Of a stretch of 64,000 bases of DNA, positions 23,401 to 33,321 are shown in pieces. Numbering within the stretch: the first letter of the stretch is position 1; each line of letters starts with the position of its first letter. Origin of the DNA: Paramarasmius palmivorus (lineage: Eukaryota; Basidiomycota; Agaricomycetes; Agaricales; Marasmiaceae); contig JAYKXP010000183.1 of assembly GCA_037176845.1 (NCBI GenBank), forward strand, positions 1 through 64,000, read 5' to 3'. The position numbers were made by a program, and so were the translations under genes. The notes below the pieces were generated by a model that had not been told where the DNA came from, searched no databases, and saw nothing but the letters and a program-made list of their open reading frames with translations.

Positions 23401-25479
23401 GAAATATTCAACAGTAGGCTGGGCTGGCCCAGTAAAGAGTACAGCTAATATCTCATCAATATCTTCCTTTGGTGGGGGTAACATATCATATATCTTAGGG
23501 ATAGGAGCCTCAAACGCCATAGCATTAGCTTTCATTTTTCTGCCACCAGTAGCTATTCGCACAAAGCAGGCAGTATGACGTACTCGTGATACTAAAAGCT
23601 TCTCGATATATGATAGATTTTGCAAGACTAAAGGAACCTTTCCTAACCAGAAACCATTAGCTAGTGCCATTTTGGGCATGTTTCCTTTTGAAAGTATAGC
23701 ACGGCACTCAGTACACACATGTGTACAGTCATCAGAATACACTGGACCATTGATATCTTCAATGGCATCAAAGATTGAATGGCGTTCCTTTCTGGTAACC
23801 CCCTCTACTTCTAGTATTCTGAAGAGCCTTCGCACATTCCGAAGTGGAACAAGTTTCGCATAAGGTGTTAATTGTCCACAAACAGCACAGCCCATTTCCA
23901 GGATACGACTTGGGTCTAACTTCTCACAGGCACGACGAAGAATGGCTTCCGAAACAAGGTCATCTAAAGGATCAGGGGGAAATGGAGTTGGAACCGGAGT
24001 ATTGATCTCACTAAGAAGTATGGGCTTTGGTTCTTTGTTAGGAACCTCTTGTTTGGGTTTAGATGCCCTTCGTGTACGTTGAGCTTTATTTCGTCCGACA
24101 TGTGCCGGATCCTCAACACTCAGTAGTGTCAGAGTCAAGGGACATTCACAACATGTGTGTTCAGCAAAGTATTGGTCAAGATCAGCAATAGTCATAGCCC
24201 AGGAACGAGGCGCACGATGTAACTTAGCTGCTTGTCGTGCTGATACCAAACTCATATATGGCAAAAGATCTGCCAAGGGTAGATCAGTAACTATCTCAGT
24301 GTCAGAGTCACGGCTAACAATACTCTCAGCAAGAACATGAGCGACAAAACGAAACCGATGCCGATCACTGAATATACGATCATAACCACGCAAATAGGAG
24401 TTCACTTTACTCCAGGGAATAAGAGGTTTACGCCCTCCTCCAACACTATCCCAAGGACACAAAAACGAACTAGAAAGGTGCTCTACGGCTAAAGGTACTC
24501 CTTGGTTCACATGAGATACAAGTTTCGTGTACAGCAAAGAGAAACGCTGACCTACGCAAGTGTTGACCAAATTTCCGGTGGAAGTCCAGGTAAAGATCAA
24601 CAACGAAGCTGCAAATTGATCGTCCAACCAACCAGGGACACCAGAAATTCCGACTAAAGCACGGATATAAGCCGAGCGTAAAGAACAACAACAAGCACGA
24701 AAATCGTGAGCACGCATAAACGATCGGTATGCATGTATTTCAAGAAGCTTCAATTCAAGCTGGCGAGTCAACTCAATAATAATCCCGTTTCTAGCCGCAA
24801 GAGCAGCTAGGAATAAGCTGTCGAACAGACTACGGGTATAGAACGGACACGCATCTTCCAATGGGCATGTTTGGTGAAATAACCAACCTGAAGTCGATGG
24901 AAAGGGCAAGCAGGTGCGAGAGGTTCGAGATCGTGACAACCAGCGCACTTCAGCTGAAGAACACTGGGGCAAAGGCGATGATTTATTCGCGCAAGTTGGC
25001 GGTCCATCAAGTCTCTTGGAGATGTCGGGAACAAAGCAAAAGGTATCATTGTCTATTGCTAAAAACTGAGGAGCGAATAGAAGATGAAAGGGGTCCCCCA
25101 CCACTTCATCTCCCTTGTCTGAGTCGAGAAGCGCTAACGCGCTCGAGAAACAAATAGGACTACTGGACGATAGTCGTTTACTGCTGCTCGTCGAGAGGCA
25201 ACAGCGAGAAAGAGCTTGAAGATCGACAACAGCTGGAACGGTGCTTCGCTCAAGTTCCAGAGAACCTTGATTCCCAAAAGGCGAGGTAACAGCGAGGACT
25301 AAAAGAGGAGTGAGAACTAGACTAAAGTGATCAAGAGGAAACGCACCGTTCGCGACCGCTGCTAACCATCTAAACGTGAACATCTTGCAGTGAAAAAGCT
25401 CAAAATACGAAAGCTGAGGTGGGCGATAACAACAAAGAGAGGTACAGGCAAACAAACGTAGCCGGCAGCTCCAAACCAT
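17479..25479 (-). CDS. Helitron Rep/helicase with a fused cysteine-peptidase-like C-terminal domain
   Basis: This is one uninterrupted, intronless ORF of 2666 codons. Approximate residues: 430-480 a SARQAAKLHR segment and a Cys pair common to agaric Helitron proteins; 515-620 paired CxxC motifs and ALANGFWLGKVP; 870-1080 the Helitron helicase-like region; near 1063 the HUH motif (HLHLLLW); near 1271 YVTDYITK with two tyrosines, the Rep nicking centre; near 1775 Walker A (GGMGGTGKST); near 1850 FFDEVSML; then GDFAQLPP and YTALSRS, the Pif1-type helicase. From about 2395 a further domain has NNSCAYDAVIATLW and, near 2612, DGHFISRY and WFHDG, a Cys/His/Asp layout of ubiquitin- or SUMO-specific peptidases. 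The intact frame and catalytic motifs suggest recent activity. The first Met is assumed; the N-terminal 370 residues look compositionally different. Confidence 0.93.
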   Translation of the reverse strand: MVWSCRLRLFACTSLCCYRPPQLSYFELFHCKMFTFRWLAAVANGAFPLDHFSLVLTPLLVLAVTSPFGNQGSLELERSTVPAVVDLQALSRCCLSTSSSKRLSSSSPICFSSALALLDSDKGDEVVGDPFHLLFAPQFLAIDNDTFCFVPDISKRLDGPPTCANKSSPLPQCSSAEVRWLSRSRTSRTCLPFPSTSGWLFHQTCPLEDACPFYTRSLFDSLFLAALAARNGIIIELTRQLELKLLEIHAYRSFMRAHDFRACCCSLRSAYIRALVGISGVPGWLDDQFAASLLIFTWTSTGNLVNTCVGQRFSLLYTKLVSHVNQGVPLAVEHLSSSFLCPWDSVGGGRKPLIPWSKVNSYLRGYDRIFSDRHRFRFVAHVLAESIVSRDSDTEIVTDLPLADLLPYMSLVSARQAAKLHRAPRSWAMTIADLDQYFAEHTCCECPLTLTLLSVEDPAHVGRNKAQRTRRASKPKQEVPNKEPKPILLSEINTPVPTPFPPDPLDDLVSEAILRRACEKLDPSRILEMGCAVCGQLTPYAKLVPLRNVRRLFRILEVEGVTRKERHSIFDAIEDINGPVYSDDCTHVCTECRAILSKGNMPKMALANGFWLGKVPLVLQNLSYIEKLLVSRVRHTACFVRIATGGRKMKANAMAFEAPIPKIYDMLPPPKEDIDEILAVLFTGPAQPTVEYFQRTPLLVRRNAVKEALTWLILNHKDYADVKISDGNLQQYSEDVPPCSVMWKEAESNKVIESEAVFDNDDEDGTEEGQCLFTVHGLTAQHLSGQTKDEIVGLATSYFNNGGKVLGIGRHDYGESIWKNPSLYPKMFPWLFPYGLGSLNGNGISEASHKRHLLMYYDKRFQVDENFPIVAFSHEQVKSATQAGWLLADKKSFDTVAQRILGLDQNVLQTLADRMANGEKVTPVTNAEKACFTALSDLDRVAGKVSGSTTTKKYMHNEVWSLIAHKGAPSWYITISPADSKHPLCIYLAGTGLNFPPMLEKRSHQLRLVCSNPVASARFFHFMVTIFIEDFLGHQSGMRGLYGEHDAHYGVVEQQGRLTLHLHLLLWIRSALSPQEIRDKILRGAQDFENKLIAYLDSVFAGQFLDNSLHNVHKSVKDSKGSPDYVNPTSVLPISPPHQCLVHPNSDIVSSCSSCLSYSRWYSQYKFTVNDLILKTNKHKCDRNVNKDGTLKPKHLYKGCRDNKWGKCRARFPRPLYSLTSIDRTTGAVIMRKDEAWFNTFSYPLTYFMRSNTDVTYLGSGTAIKSVVLYVTDYITKASLKTHIIFDAILTVFAKNADMIHGSNSSQEKARRLLTKIVNLLSTKMEFGAPLICAYLLGHPDHYTDHHFIPFYWQQYVAHVRNIFLQPDKVSMKENVALLKRGNRIVGLSPVMDYECRPIQASHICLYDWVRIAHRITRKKARSLKTKSRSQHMPETDSDITSDSEPNINTSYGSLPNNCFSFTESHELVNTHVVRIQKDSNKLVVNFVGATLPRRDQGDYEYYCCVMLTLFKPWRSGLDLKLPDMSWAESFKAYSFSKRQLELMNNFMIRYECLDARDDYQANMKKDTALHSSWDPVLDDLSDSEDDALYDFSTLYDSVEPVPGNNFDSNDFENVRHIADFTPRHRKRLAQKREINTLLGNCNWNVPLNHSCPIEPISTQVSIPTLSRDHWKSAIMLKRKQILEARISGVPASVRAEFINHRNNRHNLNTPKNLVQILDKSYLEHRFNSTVSSHVTNEIVIKYSLNAEQQRAFKIIANHACSLYADQLRMYIGGMGGTGKSTVLKALIEFFSLRNEKYRLLVVAPTGSAAALLGGSTYHSAFGINDFNESNANLPSIRERLIGVKYVFFDEVSMLSAWELYRISRQLCLCMLKEDTEFGGMNMIFAGDFAQLPPPMGGENVSLYGRNIGALRSTPRQQEEAIGKALWHHVTTVVILRQNMRQSHQSQADSCFRTALENMRYRNCTSADIDFLNSCVSSSRPGALSICNPIFRDVAIITAYNVQKDEINSVGCERFAKEHGETLHHFYCEDIIKTSDRTPTRKDRDDMLYLKEVTPEWQEYLWTLDPSASDTLVAPKLSLCRGMPVIIRKNIATELSITRGQEGTVYGWTSRGPRTRQRLDTLFIKLTNPPTEIQIGQLPVNVVPITPLSDYATIKLPTGKGKSLKVFRTQVDVAPCFSMTDFSSQGKTRPRNPVHLNNCKDFHGYYTALSRSSSASGTVILQGFDPSKIRGGLRGSSLQQEYRELELLDDITAKRYEGTLPSGVLGNTRNTLIRSYRKVMGESYIPPLMYSGIKWNKNDPLLEVDLDDIKWKIVTRNKDQGNDDEDSMDIIPNPFLPPVTIPSPHMNKADSSSIPKALLKQENKRTLEIADEPVKSRPSKRVRTSTSTTLNANILSAPVWSNNSCAYDAVIATLWPLWYSNAEKWSAYFQSSQNSILILLDSIFSSCRSGNITVTECRDLFRMQVIREQPDTFVMGQFTSVIDILNITLNHAEPVIYQTDICSQCGYTSRRNDRLIDPVFYQPSEYFPSISNLVHRFTENSPVNIMRCCQSCNGPISTRYTYQIAPDILVYKIHSAGPTDRLPFIDTTVSLPIVDGTYRIVGIIYFKDGHFISRYVDNQSCIWFHDGLAITEAERSKYTFNCNLMRSNLDLSRCRGYTASIVIYAR

Positions 25480-25691
25480 TGATCACGAGGTCAGGCTCCC
25501 TTCTTCCTTCTAAATCAAAGGCAGTCAGCTGAGGACTAGTCGGTCGTCGGCTTAACTACAGGCGCTCAAACTGGGCTATTAACATTTACCATTGGTCCTC
25601 AATAACAAATAACAGCAGAACAACAAATAGTACAATAATAGATACAACGAAGCCCTTGTCACGAAAACGAAAACTAGCGACAGAGGTACTG
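25480..25691. other. Short spacer upstream of the Rep/helicase gene
   Basis: This is about 210 bp between the Rep/helicase start codon and the stop of the JmjC-like gene, both on the minus strand. A promoter for the Rep/helicase gene must lie here or inside the neighbour; no clear TATA motif was seen. Confidence 0.4.
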
Positions 25692-28092
25692 CTACTGACG
25701 GCGCTGCCTTTTAGAGGGACGCTCAACAACGATAGAATCCTCCAGCGAACCCAAGCAATTTCCGGCGGGCTCATCATCACCATAACCCACACGAATCCGA
25801 AGCAGATATCGTTCGCGGAAATCTCGGGACATGGACCAAGTAAACGTTGTGCAATCGCTAGCAGAGAGGCAGCAGCCAGGCTTGCCAAAGTTGCAGGTTT
25901 CTCCGCTCAGTAGAGACTGCACGAGATACAAGACGAACTTATCTCGCTGCAGATCTTCAAGTAGCTGAGCTGACAGCTCCGCCGAGGAAACCGAGGGACT
26001 ACAAAGCCCACCACAAGCCTTCAACAACGCGACGCACTGCTGGACAAAGAAAGAGCTCCACATTGTCCAGATCGACAAATCCGATCCAGTAACTAAATCA
26101 CGGATGCTCACGTTCTTGTTTAACACGTCTAACATGTCAAAACCAAGACGACGAAGGACGTGATACGACTCCTCGAAGCTGGAACATCGTCCTCCCCCTA
26201 AATATCGCGCGACCCACAACAAAGTCCCAAATTCCGCGATCGCAAGCAACGAGAACAAGTCCAAAAGGCCATTTAATGTGAAAACGTTCGGAACGTGGGC
26301 CATGAGTCCTTCACCAGTTGTACAGCTGTCGATGTAGCGAGCAGTGTGATTGACAATCATGTCGTGCCAAAATGCGGCGACGGAAGAAAGCATGTCCAGC
26401 GAAGCAATATTGTCGGCCAAGGTATTGTCTTCACCATCCAAGAACTGGCGAAGGATGCTTCTGTAAGACTGGTTCATGGAGCTTTTGCAATAGAAGTAAC
26501 ATCCACGGTATACTGCTGGTTCAAGGGCAAGAACACAATAAGGAGTGTCGGGACGCAAAATACTGAAAACAAGACAAAGTGTGAGCAGCTTACTTCAAGT
26601 TCAAAACAAGACTCACATGCTGTCTCCTACTGATAACAAAGTCCCAGCAACGTCTTCGTTCTCTAATATCCTGCTCTTTCTTCCATGCGTGTCTTCGACC
26701 GATAACATTCCCAAGAATAGCAATATGGCACCTTCCTTCACTGTGATTTCCACGTTGAAACCCACAGGAGCGGTCCTTGGGAAGTAATATGCATTGGCCG
26801 ACCCAACGAAATACCAGCGCAAGGATTGCCTTGAGGCACGTTGGTTGGAGAGTTCCGGAAATGGAAAGGAATGAACTCTTGAAAAGGCACTAGTAGCAAG
26901 CGGACAAGGCGTATGTCCTTCTCGCCGGTCGGGTATGGCAGGAAAACACATTATTCTACCTGTTCCCATGATAGCGCAACCTTCCCTGAGGAAATCTGAA
27001 AAAGATGCATGAAAAGGGCCTTGAAAAGGAGAGCTGTATATAGTGGCCAAAGAAAAGTCTAAAAAGAACAATTCAACTTTATGTTAGAATTCGCAATATC
27101 ATAACACTAGCTGTGCTTACCGATGACACTATGATGCTCATGGCAGCCCCCAATCTCATCAAGAGCACTCCCGACTGGCAAACTGTCACACCACTGAACT
27201 CTAGACACCAAAACATGATCGGAGCGAATCAACTCTGATAACCCATCAACGGCTCGCGATCCAGACCGGGGATCAAAAGAAACACAAGCCAGCCCTTTCA
27301 CCTGCACGCCAGATAACGCACAGAGCAATTCTTCTGCTGATGCGCAGCGGCGAGGTGATAATGTCAAACGATGAAAGAGGAAGGCATTGCCATGTTTCCG
27401 CTGATACAGGTTGCATCGATCAAACAGAGAAGCAACCACATCTTGGTCTAGGGCATCCTAATGTAAATGTCAGGGGCGACTAGTCACAATTAACATTGAT
27501 ACTCACGTAGAGAGAAGGCCAATAACTCCGCTGTTTTCGAGTCGGAGACAAAACCAAGTATCCGTCACCTCTGAGGGGCTGTGACTCTTGGTTAATTTTA
27601 CACAGGACTTCATAGGAATGCTGAACGAACCTTTCTCCATTCAGAAGGAAAAGAACAAGCTGACACAGAAGTTCGCCTTGACACCGAAGGAACAGCCGTT
27701 TGACATATCAGAGCAGATACGCTCGTAGACGGGTCGTTCGAATTCGTCACGTTATGCTGAAATGCGGTAAAACCTTCATGACCTTGCGAGGCCAAACCGC
27801 GATAAAACTCCTGAGTCATAACATCGTCGCCGCTGTTAGGTTTCAAATCCGAAAACAAATCGTCCGAGCCTTTGCGATCAGTTGCGACACAGGCATCAAC
27901 TATCTTGTCGGTTGTAGACAGCAACGACTGCTCCGGCACGTTACTTCGACTTTGCTGTGAGTTTGAACCCTGAAAGATAATAGGGTTCGCATAGGGTTCG
28001 CATCCATTAGGAAAAGGTCCCATGTTTCCCACATCCCGAGTACCAATTACCGACAAGGAATCTACAAAAAGGTTCAACGACAAGCCGTTCAC
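25692..28092 (-). CDS. JmjC-like protein with lost metal-binding residues
   Basis: At least five exons are visible: about 28090-27632, one near 27600-27520, 27450-27122, 27062-26603 and 26552-25692. The core reads SLRWYFVGSANAYYF, GFNVEITVKEGAILLFLG, VGDSM, then after an intron ILRPDTPYCVLALEPAVYRG and CYFYCKSS. It follows the agaric JmjC family in which RWGL..TAGA..WHxDxDG, PGxxWIMRPNTPHFV and GGHFY are usual. Here H-x-D reads R-T-A, TPH reads TPY and GGH reads RGC, so iron binding seems lost. A pseudo-demethylase, or a different beta-barrel role, is likely. It ends VERPSKRQRRQ. My family call rests on remembered patterns; 5' exons are uncertain. Confidence 0.5.
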
Positions 28093-28217
28093 TATAAACC
28101 AATATCAACGTACCTTGCTCTACCTCAGACAGCTCTATCACCGTAGACCTCAACTGCTCTTCGGAACCATCTTCAGAGGATCCACGCGTTTGCTTATCAG
28201 AAGTGACAGTCATATGT

Positions 28218-29702
28218 TCATACTCTAGCGCAGTAGGCATGACTGCTGCCTTTCCAGAGCCTATATAGCCAGTTTGAATTAGTATGTAAGCCGCGATGCT
28301 CAACAAAAACCCACATACTTGGACGAAAGAAGTCTTTCTCGGGTCCAGTAAGAGAAAGCAAAGGTGCCATCTCTCGCAAAAAAGTCTCTAGCGCAAAAGA
28401 AGACGTCATTGTGCCTCTAGCTATTCCGAACAAGCAATTCCAGAGCAATCTTTCTACCCGAGAAAGTATGCCAGGCCGCTGGTTTCCATAATGATACCAA
28501 GCCTATATGAACACTACTTCAATGAAGTTCATATCAATGCCAGAAGTACGTACCCTTAGCATATGCAGTCGAGTCAAATTGGTCGACAGCGGGGCAATGT
28601 CCAACAACAATATCAAAGGTGAAACAGCCAATGCTAGCAGCAGAGGCTGTCTGAGTCGAGTAATGGTCGGCGCTTTATCGGCGATACAGATCGATATCCC
28701 TTCTTTCTTCGCAACACTGAGACAGTGATGAGGACCACGAAAGACAGCAAAAGTCCAGAAAGCTTACTGGTTAAGTTCAGCCACTAAATCTTTCCACAAC
28801 GGGGGGAAATCGTGATGCCCCTAAATCGAAATCGATCAACAGTAGCAACATACTAAGGGCAACTCGTACCTGCATCATATAATTCATGAAAAAAGCTGCA
28901 GCATCTAAATTCACCAACGTCTTTGATATCCAAGTATCCGCACATTGGCCAGAAATCGAACTCAGCAGGTGAGACGAAACCGAAACAAGTTGACGGACAG
29001 GACTGCCCATTGACTCTTGCGGAGACAACGCTACTCGGGGGCCGGAGCCCGAAAGTCGAAAAGAAGCGTGGAGTTGAAGCAATATATGAGGCCAACCCTT
29101 ATCGAGCTCTGAAAGAGACGCAATCCCTCGCTGGTCCATCGACAATCAGCTTATGTCAAAAAGCTAACAGGAAAACACACCAGCTTGATAGTTGAACCTT
29201 CTAAAACGGTCTTTGTTTTGCGATGTGTACCAAAGGCAAGCTCGGCATTAAAAACCATGCAAGCCACATCCAGGAAACGAAATCCAAACAGAACCGATAT
29301 CAGCAGGTCCAGCCGACTTTTGGTTGGCATGCAGACCAAGTCGGTTCTCCACCACATCTCGACAAACGACATTGTTCTCATACCCTAGTCGAAGCTCCTG
29401 CATCAAAACCAATGCCGTCGTCTACAAGTGGCCATTCAACACCATTATTCATCTAACAAAACAAAACGTACCCTTAAATCCGACGGAAGGAAACTCTGTC
29501 GATCCTGTTTCCTGTAAACATATTCCGTATTCCAAGGCATGCTTAGGAACAGCGGTAATTCGGCAATATCCTGCATGGGACCAGCTGTTGATTCCGATGT
29601 GACAGAGGACCCTTTCTTTGTGCTTTCTCTACCATTTCTAGTTCTTCCAGTAGCAGACGACCAACCTGGGGAACTGCGAGGAAGAGGACGAGAATGAGCC
29701 AT
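28218..29702 (-). CDS. Uncharacterised multi-exon protein with hydrophobic segments
   Basis: A start at 29702 (MAHSRPLPRSSPG) opens a Ser/Thr-rich exon ending SFLPSDLR near 29475. A likely 3' splice site ending CGACTAG joins it to GMRTMSFVEMWW and a hydrophobic run RLDLLISVLFGFRFLDVACM. Later exons hold GWPHILLQLHASFRLSG and NLDAAAFFMNYMMQ, and one near 28435-28320 holds SFALETFLREMAPLLSLTG. I recognise no family. The order and phase of the 3' exons are tentative, and more than one gene could be present. Confidence 0.3.
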
Positions 29703-29749
29703 AAACGAGGTGAGAGAAATGATGCGGCCAAGGCGAACGCGAAGATGAA

Positions 29750-30889
29750 AGCAAAAGGAAAGGTGGATTCCTATCCAACAGTAAATTGGATTACATAAAC
29801 AACAAAGAATGTACCCCTCAGTCCCCGGCGCACGTAACGCAAAACCTATGCCAAACGCTGCTGTTGTCGGTGACGTGCTTCTGCAGTAAAGGCCTTACTC
29901 AACCGAGCCGATAACGATTGAATGAAGCATGTCAGAGATGCGATGGGAAACGTCGACGAAAAGACATAAGATCCCATGTTTTCTGCAAAGGCACCAGTTA
30001 ATTCTTCAAACATGCAAGGTTCATACCGAACAATACGAGATGAGCTTGCATCGGGCGCAAAGTCGAAGTCCAGGTCAAAGGAAAAAACTACACCATATTA
30101 AACAAGGAATGGGAAACAAGAACATCATCAATCCTTAAACGAAATATCCCGGAAGCTATGCAAAACTCACCGCGATCCGTTGTCCGTTCTTCAAGTAATA
30201 TGTGTATTTCGAGCTGACATGAGCAACTGTAGCGCACGACCTCTTCACGAGTGTCACTGCGAGCACGGATAGAAAGCACCCGAAACCCAGTAGCTGCCCG
30301 CATCAAAGACATCGTTAACTGGGTTCTAGGGTCTGTTTCACTTTCCCAGTCTAAAATATATCAGTAAAGAAACTCAAAGAATAGCAAAGCCTGTCGAAGC
30401 TCACCTATGGCCGTGAACAGAGAGGGCATAGCTTGGGAATCCTTGGTTGTAGTCCGAAACATCTTCTCCAGAAAGACGTTCCTATAGTAAACTGTTAAGG
30501 TCCTTCATTTCCAACAGCCGCAAATTCAACGTACTCGGCACCCTCTAAACGCGGTCGACTGGCTGAAGCAGCAGAAACCTGTAGCAGGAGGCCATGCAGA
30601 TTTTTGATAGCTTCATCCTTTGCTAGAACGACGCTTCAATGGTAACGCACACTTGATCAACTTATAAGCCTACCTGCAACTTCCCTCCGCAATTCAGCTT
30701 GAATTGTCAAAAGCTCTCTGTTCAGAGACGTGAACAAATCCGAGCTACTAATTTTGTGAATTAACGAAAACATAGCCTGCAATTTATCAGACATCGGTCA
30801 GTTAACAACCTTTTGCTTCAAAGCATTTCAAAACAAACTGACCTCTATCCCATCTACGGGAAACTCGGTAGACGAAACGCTGGTGGACA
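29750..30889 (-). CDS. Uncharacterised multi-exon helical protein
   Basis: Exon 1 starts at 30889 (MSTSVSSTEFPVDGIE) and splices to AMFSLIHKISSSDLFTSLNR, continuing as a charged helical region (ELLTIQAELRREVA; KDEAIKNLHGLLLQVSA). Further exons give RNVFLEKMFRTTTKDSQAM, DWESETDPRTQLTMSLMRAA and YSCSCQLEIHILLEERTTDR. Introns are 45-65 bases with GT-AG ends. The gene is divergent from the F-box/nucleotidyltransferase gene, whose first exons begin within about 200-350 bp. No known domain was seen. The 3' limit is approximate. Confidence 0.35.
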
Positions 30890-31230
30890 TGTCGTGGTTC
30901 CAGATCAAAGGTTCTTCGATCTCCCAAAATCCCGTGATCACCTATAGTACGGAAGCACACGAGGCAACCTTATTCGACAACCACGACAAAGGCACCAACC
31001 CACCGCCCATGAGTCCCTTCCACCTGGCGGAAATCAAGGCAAAAGTTTATCTAGATTCAACTATGGAGATATAAGAACATGTCCAACTCTGCACGGTGCA
31101 GGTCCACCCCGTACCGACCATCTATTCCTCTGCAGTCTTCCTTACGCCATGCGAACATTGAATAGCTTGTAAGAAACTTTACTGCCGATGCCTATACATT
31201 ACTAACTGTCCTCGTCAAGGCCGGATACAG

Positions 31231-33037
31231 CACAGTCCCCTATATTCGACGAACTTCCGGCAAAAGACCTCGCTCGCGTTAGAGCTACGTCTCGAGCTAT
31301 CCGAGGACAACTGAACATGTACGACAAATCCACGTTCGGCATCGAAAAGCTCTATGGCCATTTCTTCCCCACCGAGAGCGAGCAGACCACGTTCCGCAAA
31401 AAGCAAGCTCAAACTGAAGCATTGGTTTCCGGCTCCACGCTAGTCAAAGTCCTCTCTCGCGAGAACTTCGTGCCGTCCGACTTGGATGTTTTTCTTAACC
31501 ACGCAAACGTCATGTCATTGGGTCAGTGCATAAAGGAATTGGGATACGAATTCGACCCGCTACCCACTGTAATCGAGGGAAATCGAACAAAATCCGTACA
31601 GCAGATGGCCGTATTCGAAGAAGCCGTCGTAGTGGAGCTAGCTACGTGGAAGCCGAACACGGGAGATATCGCAGATCGATATGAGGGCAGTGCCATAGCG
31701 GGTGTCTTCAATTTCAAGAAAGGAGAACAGAAAAGGATCCAGCTCGTAGCTACAAGGTCGGATCCTATTGAAGCAATACTCGGATTTCATTCTAGTAAGT
31801 GAGATCACCTGTCGAAACTACAGTCCCTTATTCTTTCCTCAGCTCTAGTGATGAACATAGCTACAGCAACACATCTCATCGCTCTCTACCCAGCAACATC
31901 GTTCATCGACAAGCAAGCTATTTATCTAAAAGACTTCAGTTCCTCGGTCATCAAAGCGGTAAAGAAGTACGAGCAGCGGGGATGGGAAACAGTAGACATG
32001 ATCAGCGCCGAGGAAGCACTTCATGCCAAGAGCGAACGTTCCTTCAAGGTTCGCTGGGTCGGTGATTCCCACAGCTGGATAACCAAACTCGCAGACATAC
32101 CTGGTTTCGCGGTTCCCGTCGATGCATACAAAACGCTATGGGTGACATCATGGCACCTGTATTGCCCCGAACCAAGATCAATCCGCGTTATGTTAAACAA
32201 GCTGAAAAGCCGAAGCTTACAACGGACCTATACGATCGTATGGGAGGTGGAAAGAGCAGTCTGGGCACATCCTTGTTTTCAAATGCTGGAAGAAGTCATT
32301 CGATGGAGGCTGGCAAATCGTCCACCAACACACGGAAGTGACGGCCATCCCAATACTCCCGCGCTCAGACCTGCCGACCATTTCGCTGAAAAGGGTAGCG
32401 AAGTGGAGACACTCCCTCAGTGAGTAACCGACTACATTAGTGAGCCGTACAGCTAACAAAGCAACCACCAGGATAGAACCCGTCTCCCAAATAACCTCCG
32501 CAGATAAAGAGCAGTACCTATACGTCAACAGCCAGTCGTATTGCTTGCACAGGTATGCACTTATCCCCCATTAAACCGTTTAGATCCATACCTAACAAGG
32601 AACAGATCGACTCGAAACATCTCAGATGTCGAAGACGCACTCGTAGAATATCTCCAAGGACTGTATCCGCTTTTCGATTGCAAGTTCAGGACAAACCAAG
32701 TCCTGCTTCAAATGCAAGCCGACTTCAGTCTAGCCCGGTGCTACTATAAGGGCCTTAAAGATCCGGACAGCTATCCTACGGGACACACGCTTTCGGTTAT
32801 GATGAGGCATATAGAATGCGTGCAGCAGCTACAGCAACGAGAACTCGTAAAGGTAAGCAACCTCTCCCTGGAACACGATAAATGACTCTGACACCCGCCA
32901 AAGTTCACTCTTAGGTTCGCTTTGATCAAAAAGCGATTCGTATGGACGACTTGTCTTATATTTGTACTGTCTCATGTATCCAGCCAAATCAGGAAAGAGC
33001 TATCGAGCTGGTCCGTCGACGCGACCAATGCAGCTAG
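31231..33037 (+). CDS. F-box / nucleotidyltransferase-like agaric protein, arm copy 2
   Basis: The exon from 31231 opens with an F-box-like helix (IFDELPAKDLARVRATSRAI), then GSTLVKVLSRENFVPSDLDVF. That is the G-S ... D-x-D signature of nucleotidyltransferase folds with both acidic residues kept. After an intron at 31798-31847 the text continues with MNIATATHLIALYPATSF, YEQRGWETVD and VRWVGDSHSW, conserved in this multi-copy agaric family. Further exons run through 32541-32849 and end at TAG 33035-33037. The first coding exon lies upstream, between about 31080 and 31180, but I could not fix its phase. Substrate unknown; linking target recognition by the F-box with nucleotide transfer is speculation. 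Confidence 0.6.
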
Positions 33038-33321
33038 GCTAACAGTAAAAATAGGTTGTGATATGTTGTAGTAAAGTAGCAAGTCAAATGAATCATTTTG
33101 TTGCAATCTCTATTAAAAACAAACGAAAAACACTAAATGATCGAACCACAGCAAAGAAAGCGAATGACTATCCATTCACATCACATACTCGCATTCAAGT
33201 CAAAAAACGCCGCAGGGAACTGATACACATTGAGCTTATCTTACGTGTACATGAAACCACCACAAGTCTTCAAACGAGAATACTAAACAGATAGCTACCA
33301 GTCCGAAAAAGAAGCAGAGTA

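Noticed and set aside
24861..25157. Plus-strand ORFs opposite the Rep/helicase gene
   Set aside because: They are antisense shadows without motifs; the minus-strand ORF has all catalytic motifs and is 2666 codons long.
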